A stretch of 64,000 nucleotides of DNA from Margaritifera margaritifera (GCA_029931535.1 JAQPZY010001060.1:310001-374000); one strand, 5' to 3'; positions 49,427-60,547 are shown, counted from the stretch's first letter. Notes: a model not told the origin generated them from the sequence alone. Program-made: numbers and translations.

Positions 49427-50178
49427 TGTTATGTATGATGTTTATATAATATTATAAATATTTTAGGAAATTATAAATGTTTCTTCACTTTAATATTTGC
49501 TTAAATCTTAATGTTTATCAGGAAAAACATGTTTAACTAGTGTCCTTGAATTAGGTTGTTTTGATCAATATGTTTTCTCAATTTGAAGGTCAAGGTTGAA
49601 TTTTGTTTACAAGTAAAATTACATTAAGATGACTCATATTCTAGAACATTCTGTCATGTGACCAATCTTTATATATGCCATGTTTGGTGGACATTTATTC
49701 AGTTTTGACATTACCATCAGTCTTGTAAAGAGCTATTACAGTTGTCAAAATTCATTCCAAATTCTAAGAGAGGAATTATTTTAAATATTTATTGGATTAT
49801 AACAGTGCTCATAAACTTTTGGATTTTGGATTTTTAATTGACAATTTTGGAATTTATGTGAACTTATTCAGAGATTTTGGAATACTTCATTTTGACTTCA
49901 GCACATCAAGATTACTAGTACATCAGGACTTTGGAGACCATTAGCACATCATAACATTCAAGGACACAGCCGTGAATTCGGAACATTCTATATTTAGGAC
50001 GTGTGATTAGAACAATCATTCTTATTGGATTATTAGGATTTCAAAACACATTACTGTAAGTGATTTTTTTGATTTTTCATTTTAATTATCTAGTAATAAA
50101 TTGCTTGTTGATTTTTACTTGATCTGTTGGTTTCACTTTCTTTCTGTTACATTTTTCTTAGACCATAGAGTCGTAAAA
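49427..50178 (+). repeat. 5' LTR
   Basis: 752 bp, starting TGTTATGTATGATG. Its end reads GTCGTAAAA where the 3' LTR has GTCGTAACA. Differences from the 3' LTR cluster near the ACATGTTTAACTAG word and include single changes elsewhere. It holds the promoter elements described separately. Confidence 0.93.
49630..49677 (+). promoter_or_regulatory. LTR promoter: AP-1, heat-shock-element, E-box, CCAAT and TATA motifs
   Basis: Within 48 bp lie TGACTCA (49630-49636, AP-1 consensus), TTCTAGAACATTC (49639-49651, matching TTCnnGAAnnTTC, a three-unit heat-shock element), TCATGTGACC (E-box/M-box type), CCAAT (49662-49666) and TTTATATATG (49668-49677, TATA). The same words are intact in the 3' LTR (54604-54651). 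Transcription would start about 25-30 bp beyond the TATA. Motif matches are seen directly. Stress response is inference. Confidence 0.55.
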
Positions 50179-50183
50179 GAAAT

Positions 50184-50195
50184 TGGGGGCTCGTC
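50184..50195 (+). promoter_or_regulatory. Primer-binding site, tRNA-Pro-like
   Basis: TGGGGGCTCGTC, five bases after the LTR, equals the first 12 bases of the tRNA-Pro primer site known from murine leukaemia virus. The rest of that site (CGGGAT) also occurs but is displaced by four extra bases (GTTC, before CGGGAT). The 12-base match would still pair with the acceptor end of tRNA-Pro. Confidence 0.75.
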
Positions 50196-50350
50196 GTTCC
50201 GGGATCTGAATTTCTTTAAAGAATATTAGAGATATTAAATTTATTTTTGAAATTCATATTGATTTTGTTTCGGAGAATTTTTTTTTTGTCTTTGGCAAAG
50301 ATTTTTTAAATAGAGAAATTTTTTTTGTGTGAAACCAACAAGCATTTACT

Positions 50351-50734
50351 ATGGCATCTAATGTTCAGAATTTCATTTCAAAACCTATCCAGGAGGGGAT
50401 AGAGTGCATGAGAAAGTTAATTGAAGAGTTCAAGAGGTGCATCCATAGTGATGTTAAAACCTATCTTGACGAGCAGAATGTGGAAACTGGAAAATGCTGC
50501 TCGTATGGCTGATGATTATTCCTTGACTCACAAAATTTCATTTGGTAATAAATCGTCCTCTCAGCAGTTTTCTGGTAAAAAAAACCATTTCAATCTCATT
50601 CGAGTACTTCCAAATTTCACAACAGCACAACTGTTAGGAATCAAACATCTGATAAGACTGATCAGAAATCCTTATCTCTTCCTACGTGCACTTATTGTAA
50701 AACGAAAGGGCACGTTATTTCTGATTGCTTCAAG
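50351..50734 (+). pseudogene. Gag, truncated and frameshifted, with one CCHC zinc knuckle
   Basis: An ATG at 50351 opens a frame that stops at 50510. The coding sense moves to another frame near 50480 (ending piece AARMADDYSLTHKISF) and returns to the pol frame around the A8 run at 50577-50584. The zinc knuckle C-x2-C-x4-H-x4-C lies at 50687-50728 and is in the same frame as pol. Only about 130 codons exist, far fewer than a normal Gag, so most of the capsid domain is absent. This copy probably cannot form particles without help. Confidence 0.7.
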
Positions 50735-53700
50735 TTGAAAAATAAGCAACAGAGTAAAGACAGAGCTTTTCTAAATGCTCTTATTTCTACGAGGTCAAGG
50801 TCACGGTCTTGTATTGAAAGCAATACATTTGTTGGGTCAAACAAACCCCAGTCTGATTCTATTTTGGAGGCTTATGAACTATTCATGTCAGAAGGTTCTA
50901 TATCACTTATTGGTGATTCTGCCAAACCTATCCCAATTAAAATATTAAGGGACACTGGAGCTTCTCAGAGTCTTTTATTATCAGGTACTTTGCCTTTGTC
51001 TGAGGAGTCTTCTTCAAGTGAAAGTGTTCTTGTTCAGGGAGTTGAGTGCGGCTTTGTAAATGTTCCTCTTCATTGTGTAAATTTGGCATCAGACTTAGTT
51101 TCTGGACCTGTGACTGTTGGGGCAGTGACTTCTTTACCCATAGAGGGTGTTCATTTATTACTAGGCAATGACCTAGCTGGAGATAAGGTTGTGGTTAATC
51201 CACTTGTAACTGACAAGCCTTGTTTGGATCAGAAAGTTGATCCTGTCGAAACTGAAATCCCTGATTTGTACCCTGCTTGTGCAGTTACTAGAGCTATGGC
51301 AAAAAGAGCTCTTGAGAGTGACGTTGATCAGGATATTATTCCTTTAGCTGACACATGTATTGGTCAATCTTTTGATGAGGTCACTTTTTCCTCAGGTATT
51401 GATCAATCAAATGGTATTGATCACAGTGATCCTCTTTTGGCAACTCATTCTCTTTCTTCTAATCAGGATGACAAACGACAATCCCTTGTCGTTGAACAGG
51501 AGCAAGATCCCGAGATATCTTGTTTGTTTCAGAGGGCTATTAGTGAAACTGAAGCCACACAAGTTCCAGTGTGTTACTTTGTGAAAAATGGGGTCCTTAT
51601 GAGGAAATGGAGACCACCTGATGTACCCGCTGGTGACGAGTGGTCAGTGAGCTATCAAATTGTTGTTCCTAAGTCATATCGACAGGAAATTCTTAATTTA
51701 GCCCATGAAACTCCTTTGGCTGGTCATTTGGGAGTCCGTAAGACTTATCACAAGATCTTGAATCATTTTTATTGGCCGAAACTCAAAAGTGATGTTTCTA
51801 AATACTGCAGATCTTGTCACACTTGTCAAATGGTAGAAAAACCCAATCAGAAAATACCTAAGGCTCATTTGCAACCTATTCCTGCATTTGATGAACCATT
51901 TAGTAGAATAATGGTAGACTGTGTTGGTCCTTTACCTAAAACCAAGTCAGGCAACCAATACTTGTTCACCATCATGTGTGCATATACAAGATTTCCAGAG
52001 GCAATTCCTCTGAGAAATATAAAAACTAAAACTATTGTGAAAGCTTTGGTGAAGTTTTTTACACTTGTTGGCCTTCCCAAATCTGTCCAGTCAGATCAAG
52101 GGTCAAATTGTATGTCTGGAATTTTCCAACAAGTTATGCGTGAATTAGGCATCCAACAGTTTAAATCTTCTGCCTATCACCCTGAAAGTCAAGGTGCTTT
52201 GGAAAGATTTCATCGAACTTTGAAGAATATGATTCGATCATATTGCTTTGATACAGAAAAGGATTGGGATGAGGGTGTTCATTTGTTGTTGTTTGCTGTT
52301 AGGGAATCAGTTCAAGAGTCGTTGGGTTTTAGTCCCTTTGAACTAGTTTTTGGTCATACTGTCCGTGGACCATTGAAATTATTGAAAGAGAAACTTCTTT
52401 CAAATGAAGACTCAAAGATTAATCTTCTTGATTATGTTTCTGATTTCAAATACAAGTTGTCAAAGGCCTGTGAAGTAGCAAGAACTAATCTTCATACTAC
52501 CCAGTCAAAAATGAAATTACGGTATGACAGAAATTCACAGGAAAGGAGTTTTAAACCTGGTGACAAAGTTCTGGCTCTCTTTCCCATACCTCAGAATCCT
52601 CTTCAGGCTAAATTTTTTGGTCCTTATACCGTTGAAAAGAAAGTAAATGACTTAAATTATATCATTAATACTCCTAAGAGACGGAAACAGAAACAACTTT
52701 GTCATATAAATATGTTAAAGGAATATTTTGACAGAGATAGCTCAGCTAATTATTCTGTTAATTTAGTTGTACCTGTCCCACACAGTGAAGATATCAACGA
52801 TGGAATACGATCAGACTATAGTGACTCTGGTATAACCAATCTTCGGAATTCAGAAATATTGAACAAACTAGACCAGAAACTTTCACATCTACAACAACAG
52901 GAAAGAAATGAACTAAAACAGCTATTACATGACTATGAACACTTGTTTCCTGATGTTCCAACAAGAACAAATAAAATTTATCATGATGTTGACATTGTAG
53001 ATTCTGCGCCTGTGAAACAGCATCCTTATAGGATGAATCCTCTCAAACAGAACTATCTGAAGAAAGAAATTCAGTATTTACTGGAGAATGATTTCATAGA
53101 ACCAAGTAAAAGTAACTGGAGTTCACCATGTATTCTTGTTCCCAAGCCAGATAATACATTCCGTATGTGTACTGACTATAGAAAAGTCAACAGTGTCACC
53201 AAAACTGATTCATTTCCAATCCCAAGAATGAACGATTGCATTGATAAAATTGGAAATGCGGAATATGTCACCAAGTTTGACCTTTTAAAAGGATTCTGGC
53301 AAATTCCACTGACGGAAACGGCAAAAGAAATTTCAGCATTTGTAACTCCAGATGGACTTTATCAATATAAAGTTATGCCGTTTGGAATGAAAAATTCGCC
53401 TGCAACGTTTCAACGTCTGATGAACATGATAAAATTTGGTCTTGATAATTGTGACGCTTATATCGATGACGTCATTATCTACAACAACACCTGGGAAGAT
53501 CATTTGGAAACCATTCAAAAATTCTTTGATCGACTCAGCGATGCGAATCTGACAATTAATTTGAGCAAAAGTGAGTTTTCCCATGCTTGTGTCACATTTT
53601 TAGGGCATATTGTGGGACAAGGTCAAGTTAAACCTATAGAAGCTAAGGTCAAAGCTATCTCTGAATTTCAAGTTCCAATTTGTAAAAAGCAACTGATGCG

Positions 53701-54262
53701 ATTTCTAGGTATGGCTGGATATTATCGGAAATTTTGTTCCAATTTTTCCAAAATTGCTGAACCTTTGACAAGTTTATTGAGTAAGAAAACCAAATTTTAT
53801 TGGTCTGACAAGTGTCAGGAATCTTTTGACAAGTTAAAGGCCATGCTTAAGAATGCACCAGTTCTTTCTGCACCAAATTTTAGCCAATCATTTAAATTAT
53901 CTGTTGATGCAAGTGATGTAGGGGTTGGTGGAGTATTGATTCAGGAAGACAAAAGTGGTGTGGATCACCCTGTGTGTTATTTTTCTAAAAAACTAAACAA
54001 GCACCAGAAAAATTATACCACAATTGAGAAGGAATGTTTGGCTTTGATATTGGCTTTACAGCATTTTGAAGTGTATGTTACCTCAGCTCTTTCTCCAATT
54101 ATTGTGTACAGTGATCACAATCCCCTTACTTTCATCAACAAAATGAAAGATAAAAATCGGAGATTGTTGAGATGGAGTTTGATATTGCAGGAATATAACA
54201 TTGACATCAAACACATCAGGGGAAAAGACAATGTGATTGCAGATGCACTCTCACGTGCCTAG
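50735..54262 (+). CDS. pol: Pol polyprotein: protease, integrase, reverse transcriptase, RNase H
   Basis: 1175 codons counted from a TTG at 50735. The frame is open from 50579 and continuous with the zinc knuckle, so pol is probably translated as part of a Gag-Pol product. The aspartic protease has DTGAS at residues 73-77. Integrase has an HHCC zinc domain (about 331-364, H...H and CRSCHTC), then catalytic D395, D454 and E490 with DD35E spacing. A GPY/F-like segment follows (about 620-650, FFGPYTV). Reverse transcriptase runs about 745-950, with D849 (KFDLLKG) and YIDD at 909-912. RNase H runs about 1052-1175, with D1058, E1098, D1127 and D1170. Every catalytic residue looked for is present. 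Integrase upstream of RT is the reverse of ordinary Ty3/Gypsy and typical of the Gmr1 group. Confidence 0.93.
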   Translation: MKNKQQSKDRAFLNALISTRSRSRSCIESNTFVGSNKPQSDSILEAYELFMSEGSISLIGDSAKPIPIKILRDTGASQSLLLSGTLPLSEESSSSESVLVQGVECGFVNVPLHCVNLASDLVSGPVTVGAVTSLPIEGVHLLLGNDLAGDKVVVNPLVTDKPCLDQKVDPVETEIPDLYPACAVTRAMAKRALESDVDQDIIPLADTCIGQSFDEVTFSSGIDQSNGIDHSDPLLATHSLSSNQDDKRQSLVVEQEQDPEISCLFQRAISETEATQVPVCYFVKNGVLMRKWRPPDVPAGDEWSVSYQIVVPKSYRQEILNLAHETPLAGHLGVRKTYHKILNHFYWPKLKSDVSKYCRSCHTCQMVEKPNQKIPKAHLQPIPAFDEPFSRIMVDCVGPLPKTKSGNQYLFTIMCAYTRFPEAIPLRNIKTKTIVKALVKFFTLVGLPKSVQSDQGSNCMSGIFQQVMRELGIQQFKSSAYHPESQGALERFHRTLKNMIRSYCFDTEKDWDEGVHLLLFAVRESVQESLGFSPFELVFGHTVRGPLKLLKEKLLSNEDSKINLLDYVSDFKYKLSKACEVARTNLHTTQSKMKLRYDRNSQERSFKPGDKVLALFPIPQNPLQAKFFGPYTVEKKVNDLNYIINTPKRRKQKQLCHINMLKEYFDRDSSANYSVNLVVPVPHSEDINDGIRSDYSDSGITNLRNSEILNKLDQKLSHLQQQERNELKQLLHDYEHLFPDVPTRTNKIYHDVDIVDSAPVKQHPYRMNPLKQNYLKKEIQYLLENDFIEPSKSNWSSPCILVPKPDNTFRMCTDYRKVNSVTKTDSFPIPRMNDCIDKIGNAEYVTKFDLLKGFWQIPLTETAKEISAFVTPDGLYQYKVMPFGMKNSPATFQRLMNMIKFGLDNCDAYIDDVIIYNNTWEDHLETIQKFFDRLSDANLTINLSKSEFSHACVTFLGHIVGQGQVKPIEAKVKAISEFQVPICKKQLMRFLGMAGYYRKFCSNFSKIAEPLTSLLSKKTKFYWSDKCQESFDKLKAMLKNAPVLSAPNFSQSFKLSVDASDVGVGGVLIQEDKSGVDHPVCYFSKKLNKHQKNYTTIEKECLALILALQHFEVYVTSALSPIIVYSDHNPLTFINKMKDKNRRLLRWSLILQEYNIDIKHIRGKDNVIADALSRA

Positions 54263-54391
54263 AAATGTAATATTGCTTGATGTAATTAAGTCCAGTATCA
54301 TAAAACATGTTCTTATGTAATTCTGGTTATTGTAGTATTAGATGTATATTCAAAAGAAAGCTTTATTATATAAATCTTTCTTTTTCTTTAT

Positions 54392-54400
54392 GAGAGGAGG
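54392..54400 (+). promoter_or_regulatory. Polypurine tract
   Basis: GAGAGGAGG directly abuts the 3' LTR at 54401, the expected position of the plus-strand primer. It is short but all purine. Confidence 0.75.
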
Positions 54401-55152
54401 TGTTATGTATGATGTTTATATAATATTATAAATATTTTAGGAAATTATAAATGTTTCTTCACTTTAATATTTGCTTAAATCTTAATGTTTATCAGGAAAA
54501 ACATATTTTTCTAGTGTCCTTGAATTAGGTTGTTTTGATCAATATGTTTTCTCAATTTGAAGGTCAAGGTTGAATTTTGTTTACAAGTAAAATTACATTA
54601 AGATGACTCATATTCTAGAACATTCTGTCATGTGACCAATCTTTATATATGCCATGTTTGGTGGACATTTATTCAGTATTGACATTACCATCAGTCTTGT
54701 AAAGAGCTATTACAGTTGTCAAAATTCATTCCAAATTCTAAGAGAGGAATTATTTTAAATATTCATTGGATTATAACAGTGCTCATAAACTTTTGGATTT
54801 TGGATTTTTAATTGACAATTTTGGAATTTATGTGAACTTATTCAGAGATTTTGGAATACTTCATTTTGACTTCAGCACATCAAGATTACTAGTACATCAG
54901 GACTTTGGAGACCATTAGCACATCATAACATTCAAGGACACAGCCGTGAATTTGGAACATTCTATATTTAGGACGTGTGATTAGAACAATCATTCTTATT
55001 GGATTATTAGGATTTCAAAACACATTACTGTAAGTGATTTTTTTGATTTTTCATTTTAATTATCTAGTAATGAATTGCTTGTTGATTTTTACTTGATTTG
55101 TTGGTTTCGCTTTCTTTCTGTTACATTTTTCTTAGACCATAGAGTCGTAACA
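54401..55152 (+). repeat. 3' LTR
   Basis: 752 bp, starting TGTTATGTATGATG and ending GTCGTAACA, so its termini are the inverted pair TGTTA/TAACA. It is followed by CAAG (55153-55156), which matches the four bases before the 5' LTR. Confidence 0.93.
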
Positions 55153-55199
55153 CAAGCAAATTTTCAAGTACTGACGACAATTGTTTTTTGGGTTTTTCC

Positions 55200-55389
55200 A
55201 TACCGTATTTACTCGCTAATAAATCGGGTCCAACTGCAAACAACATAGACCTAAATCTATGTTGCTTGTTCTACTGATTATTCCTAACAAGCTGCATATT
55301 CCCAGATCTGCCGGTGCGTTATGCGCTGACAGATATTGGTCTATGTAGTTTGCAGTTGGATACAACTTATAAGCGAGTATATACGGTAT
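55200..55389. mobile_element. Foldback MITE, copy 1
   Basis: Ends ATACCGTATTTACTCGCT and AGCGAGTATATACGGTAT are inverted with one mismatch. A second inverted pair lies inside (TCCAACTGCAAAC / GTTTGCAGTTGGA). If the outermost TA on each side is the target duplication, it is a TA-inserting, mariner-type MITE. No coding capacity. It lies 48 bp beyond the LTR element. Confidence 0.8.
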
Positions 55390-55879
55390 ATCAACATTAA
55401 TTGATATTTAGCATATTCGTCAAAAAAGCTAGCGTAGCAGCTACGAGGTTTTTTCCTGAGATAAGTTTAACATTTTGGATCTTCAGATTAATAATAAAAT
55501 ATAAAGCTTAAAATGCATTAAATGGACAGGATTATTACACGGTAATCTTATCCAAGTCACACAGTTAGTATTGCTGTGTCAATAAGTTTTAAAACTAACC
55601 GTAGTTTGCCTAAATATTAAAATGCATAAATCATATAGTGCTGTCTATTGACATATGGATGTAGCCCGATCCAGGTGTTTGCACAGAGAACATTAAATCG
55701 CCCCCTGTCACTTCAATTTCATATCCCACCACAGAACCCTCAACTGTTATTGATAGGTATTTGTACTGAATAGTGTTTGATTGGACTGTATTTGTACAGA
55801 ATAGTGTGATTGGACTCTAGTTATTAGGCAAAGAAAAGTTAGCTTCTAAAGTTCAAACGGTCTCATTAATTACATATGC

Positions 55880-56132
55880 TAATGCGTATCATTATATATG
55901 TACAAGTGTTTATCGTCATTGGATAACACGTGTATATTCATAGAGATTAAAACCAGGAAAGACGTATACTGATGTGTCTCATTATTTATGTACAAGTGTC
56001 TATCATCATTGGATAACACGTGTATATTCACAGAGATTAAAACCAGGAAAGACGTATAGTGATGTGTATCATTATTTATGTACAAATGTTCATCATCATT
56101 GGATAACACGTGTATATTCATAGAGATTAAAA
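55880..56132. repeat. 90-bp tandem repeat, 3 copies
   Basis: GGATAACACGTGTATATTCA starts at 55921, 56011 and 56101, exactly 90 bp apart, with ATTAAAACCAGGAAAGACGT in the body. The period is a multiple of three, so an 80-codon minus-strand ORF runs through it. It is a repeat artefact. Confidence 0.95.
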
Positions 56133-56637
56133 TCTGTAGTTCTCATCGTACCCAAATAATTGTCTTACAGCAATTTGTATTTTGAGGTGGACTTGCAGCA
56201 CACAAAAAACTTAAACGATGATAAAAAGAGAGATTTCATACATGTTTAACTTTGTATCTTGACACTTTTAACTTTAAGGCTGATAAGAAGAGACATTTCA
56301 TTCATACTTGTTTAACTTTGTATCTTGAACTTGTTAACTCCTTGTTTGTTGGTTGTTTTTGTTTATTTTATAACTTGAATCTGCAAATAGCATCGCATCT
56401 ACGTATCAATGTGGATAAAAGACATGGTTAAGTTTCATATGCGAAATTACGTGCTACTGGCGTATGCGGCTCATATTTTTGGTTGTGGTCTCAATATATA
56501 AAATGCAGTTCATTCCAGTGCCAAGATCAAATAGTTTCTTTAAAACGTGTAATATGACTGATTCATGGTACTTTGACTAACAGGCATTTATGTACGCATA
56601 TAATAGTCTTAAGGTGATGATCAATGTTTTACCAATT
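56133..56637. other. No gene recognised
   Basis: AT-rich sequence. AAGAGAGATTTCATACATG near 56225 and AAGAGACATTTCATTCATA near 56287 form a weak direct duplication of about 60 bp. Confidence 0.35.
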
Positions 56638-56856
56638 TACCGTATATACTCGCGTATATCGAGCCTAAATGCAAACAACATAGACCCTGATCAGCAGTCG
56701 CATAATGCGCCGGCAGATCAGGTTCTATGTTGTTTGTTCTACTGATTAGTCCTTACAAACTGCATAGACCCAGATCTGATGGCGCATTATGCCACGGCAG
56801 ATCTGGGTCTATGCAGTTTGCAGTTGGTATCAGTTTGTACGCGAGTATATACAATA
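56638..56856. mobile_element. Foldback MITE, copy 2 (same family)
   Basis: Ends TACCGTATATACTCGCGTA and TACGCGAGTATATACAATA are inverted, with two mismatches at the outer right edge. The interior shares AAACAACATAGACC, TTGTTCTACTGATTA and GCAGTTTGCAGTTGG with copy 1. The centre has a second long palindrome, with AGATCTG flanking a CGCATTATG core, so the element can fold into a multi-arm structure. Confidence 0.8.
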
Positions 56857-59800
56857 GGTTAAAAATGTTTTAAATCTGACGAGTGGGTAGTTACGTATAC
56901 AGATTTTCTAACATCAAATTTTTGAAGTATATTAAATATTGTCTTAAAACAAACACAAAAAAAACACATTGGTGGTATATTTTTATTTTAGTATAAAAAA
57001 AAAAATAATTGTACATTTGAAGCGGCATCTACAGAAAAAAATCTTTAACTTCTGTAATCATTCAACGAAATGTATTTTCATCAAGAAGCAAAGATTTGTA
57101 TCATGCATAACAGTAAACAATTACATTATACATGCGATTACATTGCTTTTAATATAAATGGCAAAGGTCAATAATAATTGCAATAAGGTCACACAAACAA
57201 CACATTTTGTTCACTTTTCCGTCAACCTGACGCTGTTAGTATAGAAACTGAACCAGGTCTACGAGTATCATTAGTAAAGCAAATACGTTGTTCGAGTTGA
57301 TGATCAGTACGCACACCTTATGGAAATTTATAGGTGGATTGCAGCATAAATATTTTCAAGTGCATTTAATACCCGTGCAGGGCCAGCATAGATATCTTGA
57401 AAGCTTAGTGAATGCTCATCACTGACAAAGACATTTTCGTGCACCTAAGCATCTCCCCAAATCTTACGGACGGTTGACAACAAATGATCAGCATCATCAT
57501 CTTGACTACTTTGTTACATACGTCTGTACCCAGATATTGCTTGAAAAGTATAATGTAGGTAAATTAATCTGTCAGTTGCTGTACGCCAATGAGTGCTATA
57601 TTTCTGGGATTTTCATTGTAATGAATTCATCTTCAATTAAATGTTAGCAAATTTGTTTTAACATGTTTTTATAATGCGGTGTGTCCATATTGATAACAAC
57701 CAAAACCAATTAAATGGCTCTTTACGAAATGCTTAGTAATCGATAAGATCATATATCATGCATGTGTACAGTAAGAGAAACGAATTCTTTGGTTTGTATC
57801 ATATGCAATTACAGGATACAGTTATATGTCTGTTTGCCTTTCAGAATGTCAGTACCGGTATTAAATGCACTTGAGAAAGGTTATACAGCAACCCGTTGAT
57901 TTATTTCTGTATGTTCTGCGTAAATACAATCTGCCGTATGACCATGATCTCGCACCATCATGAGTCTTTTATCACAGGCCATGTGCATAACTTGAAAAGG
58001 GAGACAAACAAGTGGAAGGACAGTAGTTGTACCTGATAATGTATGATGCACGCGTGATTGATCGTATTGGACATTCTGACAGACAGACAGAGAGACATAT
58101 AGATGATTTATAAATTATCATACAATAAAAACCATTAGAATCATTTTTCTGATATTGTGTAACAAGTTCATCGTAAAACGATGTAGATGCCAACATTGAA
58201 GACACTGTAACCTCAACAACAACAACTAAAAAACGAAATGTCTTGAAGGAATAAATCAGAAGAGAGGAAAATATCGAGTTGATACACAGCATTTTACATG
58301 CATATTCAACGTCTTATAAATCGATGTCCGCTAGAGATCAACATTTTAACTCATACTGTATGATATGTGTGTTATGATATTGATATGGCTCGTTAAGTGA
58401 ACATTCGTAACAAATTAAATCAGACATTTAATAAATATTAACATGATGGCATTCAAGTACCTTCGAATAACGTTCATTTGTTTAGCTACAGAAGATGATG
58501 CGATTTGTAATTTATTTTCCCGAATAGCGACATTTTTTTTTTTTTTTTTGTCTTAAAAAGGATTGCTTATTAAAGGTATTAGTATGTATCTTGGGCCGTG
58601 ACTAACTGTCATGACTATGATACATCACGACCCGAATTAGAAACTTTCTTGCAAATATTTTATTATATTGGTCTTCATGTCGTTTTTAAGAATAAAAAAA
58701 ATATGCAAACTACAGAGAATATGAAGACATCCCTTATTGTTATGATAGTAATTGACATTTACAACCAAAAGGAACTTGTCTGCAAATATAATTTTTTAGG
58801 GAATTGCGTTCAAATTTGGACAAAAATAGAGTCAAATATCCATTTTAATCAGGCATGTAATATGGTAATAGTAGTTTAAATTGCTTTCACTGGAGCTCCA
58901 AGTAAAGATGGCGCCTAGCATTCTTCATGTAAAACATGAGGAAATAATACGAGCCTATCAAATATTTAACATTATTTTATTCATTCAGCCAGATCTAGAT
59001 TGTTACGTGTAAATTGACAGACGTAATTAAAAACTTAGATCAAACTTCAAATGCCCCGGGTGTGTGTCCATTTCAGCTGTACCGATTTTATCGCAAATCT
59101 GTAAAGCACACTAAACAGAAGATATAAAATATCATTAATTAAAGACACAAGCAAAATTTGTTGGACAGGCCTTAAATTTTCATTCGAAGAAAAAAATATC
59201 GCTCGTATTTATGGGCATTATCTTTGACCATACGTTGTTAGTCCTCCGTAATTAGTACAATTATTGTGTAAGCAAAGATGCTACAGATTCCAGAATTAAT
59301 GGATATCTAACAGAGATTACGCTTTAGTCAAAGTGCCTTAATGTTTAAAAGTCCACTATATAAATATATAAATAGTTAGAGTATTTCTTCAGAGGCATTT
59401 AAAAAGTATATGAGAAAAGATTGCATGGAGAAGAAAGGCTTTTCACATCTTTTGTTTACTGAATTATAAGACTGAAAGAGAGGGTTATTTGTTGGCCAAA
59501 TAATACTGCAAAAGCCGAAATGTTGAAATGATAACAAATAATATGAAGAACTTTCTATTCCTAGTGCACAGATGCCGACAATTTTGGGAATTAAGCAGAA
59601 CATATACTCGAACAAATTTAGAGGTAAGTGTTAAATGTACAGATGCATAATAATGAAAAGAACATAGTATATGTAAAACTCATTATTCCCACTACGTAGG
59701 TGGGAGACAAATGGTATATATGACATAGCAGTGCCATGTATTAAGTGCAAAAAACATTATGTTCTCATTATACAAGTGGGAAAGTATGAAAAAACAAACA

Positions 59801-60205
59801 AGAACTGAAAATTGTACGTATAAACACAGAAGTCGTAGACATAATGACATCATATACAATGTCAATGGACGCATCCCATATAACATTCTCACGTGGAAAA
59901 ACTGTATCACAAAAAGATATGAATGAGAAAAATAAAATATTTACTCGATGACAGCCATTCTGTAAGAAGAAGAGTTAAGTGTCGAGTAAGACAAAATACC
60001 CTAATATTGTGCTAAATCGTTGTGGAAACAAGACTGCTTCCTGTCATAATTAGCTTCAATACCTAACTTCCAATTACACCACCTGTAATATTTATTGATG
60101 GTTCAATATCCCATCGGTTTCTTTCATGTTTATATCACTCTTTTAACGCATGAAAATAGTGGTAAAGATATTTTCTTAAAGTTGCAGAAATTTAAAACTG
60201 GGGTG

Positions 60206-60207
<2 letters not shown>
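56857..60207. other. Gene-poor AT-rich stretch
   Basis: No recognised gene, RNA or element. The longest frames (57972-58292 minus, 58598-58879 plus, 59376-59615 minus) have no motifs. A T-run lies near 58540. Confidence 0.35.

Positions 60208-60272
<65 letters not shown>
60208..60272. repeat. (TA)n microsatellite
   Basis: About 65 bp of pure TA. The plus-strand ORF through it is translated microsatellite. Confidence 0.97.
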
Positions 60273-60274
<2 letters not shown>

Positions 60275-60505
60275 CATTCGCAGAAGTACGCCTGGTTGAA
60301 AATTAACCATTTTATGGAACATTAAATAGTGACGGGTGGATTATTCCCACATTGCTAGGAAACTTTAGTTCATGGTTCAGCAGATTTTTTGCGAGAGTAA
60401 TAAACAATTTATTAAAGCTGGTAGTAGAATTTTTGTCATTGTAATACATCATCTAATGCAATGCATTCTTATCAAAAGTATCACTTGTATCTTAAATCCT
60501 TAAAA

Positions 60506-60509
<4 letters not shown>

Positions 60510-60542
<33 letters not shown>
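60510..60542. repeat. (CA)n microsatellite
   Basis: About 33 bp of pure CA/AC. Confidence 0.95.

Positions 60543-60547
<5 letters not shown>

Larger units (their letters stand above)
49423..55156 (+). mobile_element. Gmr1-like Ty3/Gypsy LTR retrotransposon, recent insertion
   Basis: Two LTRs of 752 bp (49427-50178 and 54401-55152) begin TGTTA. The right LTR ends TAACA. The whole is flanked by a CAAG target duplication (49423-49426 and 55153-55156). It has a primer-binding site, a polypurine tract and a pol ORF whose domain order is protease, integrase, RT, RNase H. That order, with integrase before RT, defines the Gmr1 group. About ten substitutions separate the LTRs by eye, so it is young. 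Gag is short and frame-broken while pol is intact. Confidence 0.93.

Noticed and set aside
50421..50738. 105-codon ORF as a separate gene
   Set aside because: Its central part is one frame of the damaged gag, and the rest is out of frame with the zinc knuckle.
55879..56121. 80-codon minus-strand ORF with internal repeats
   Set aside because: It is the 90-bp tandem repeat read in a frame without stops. Its period is a multiple of three.
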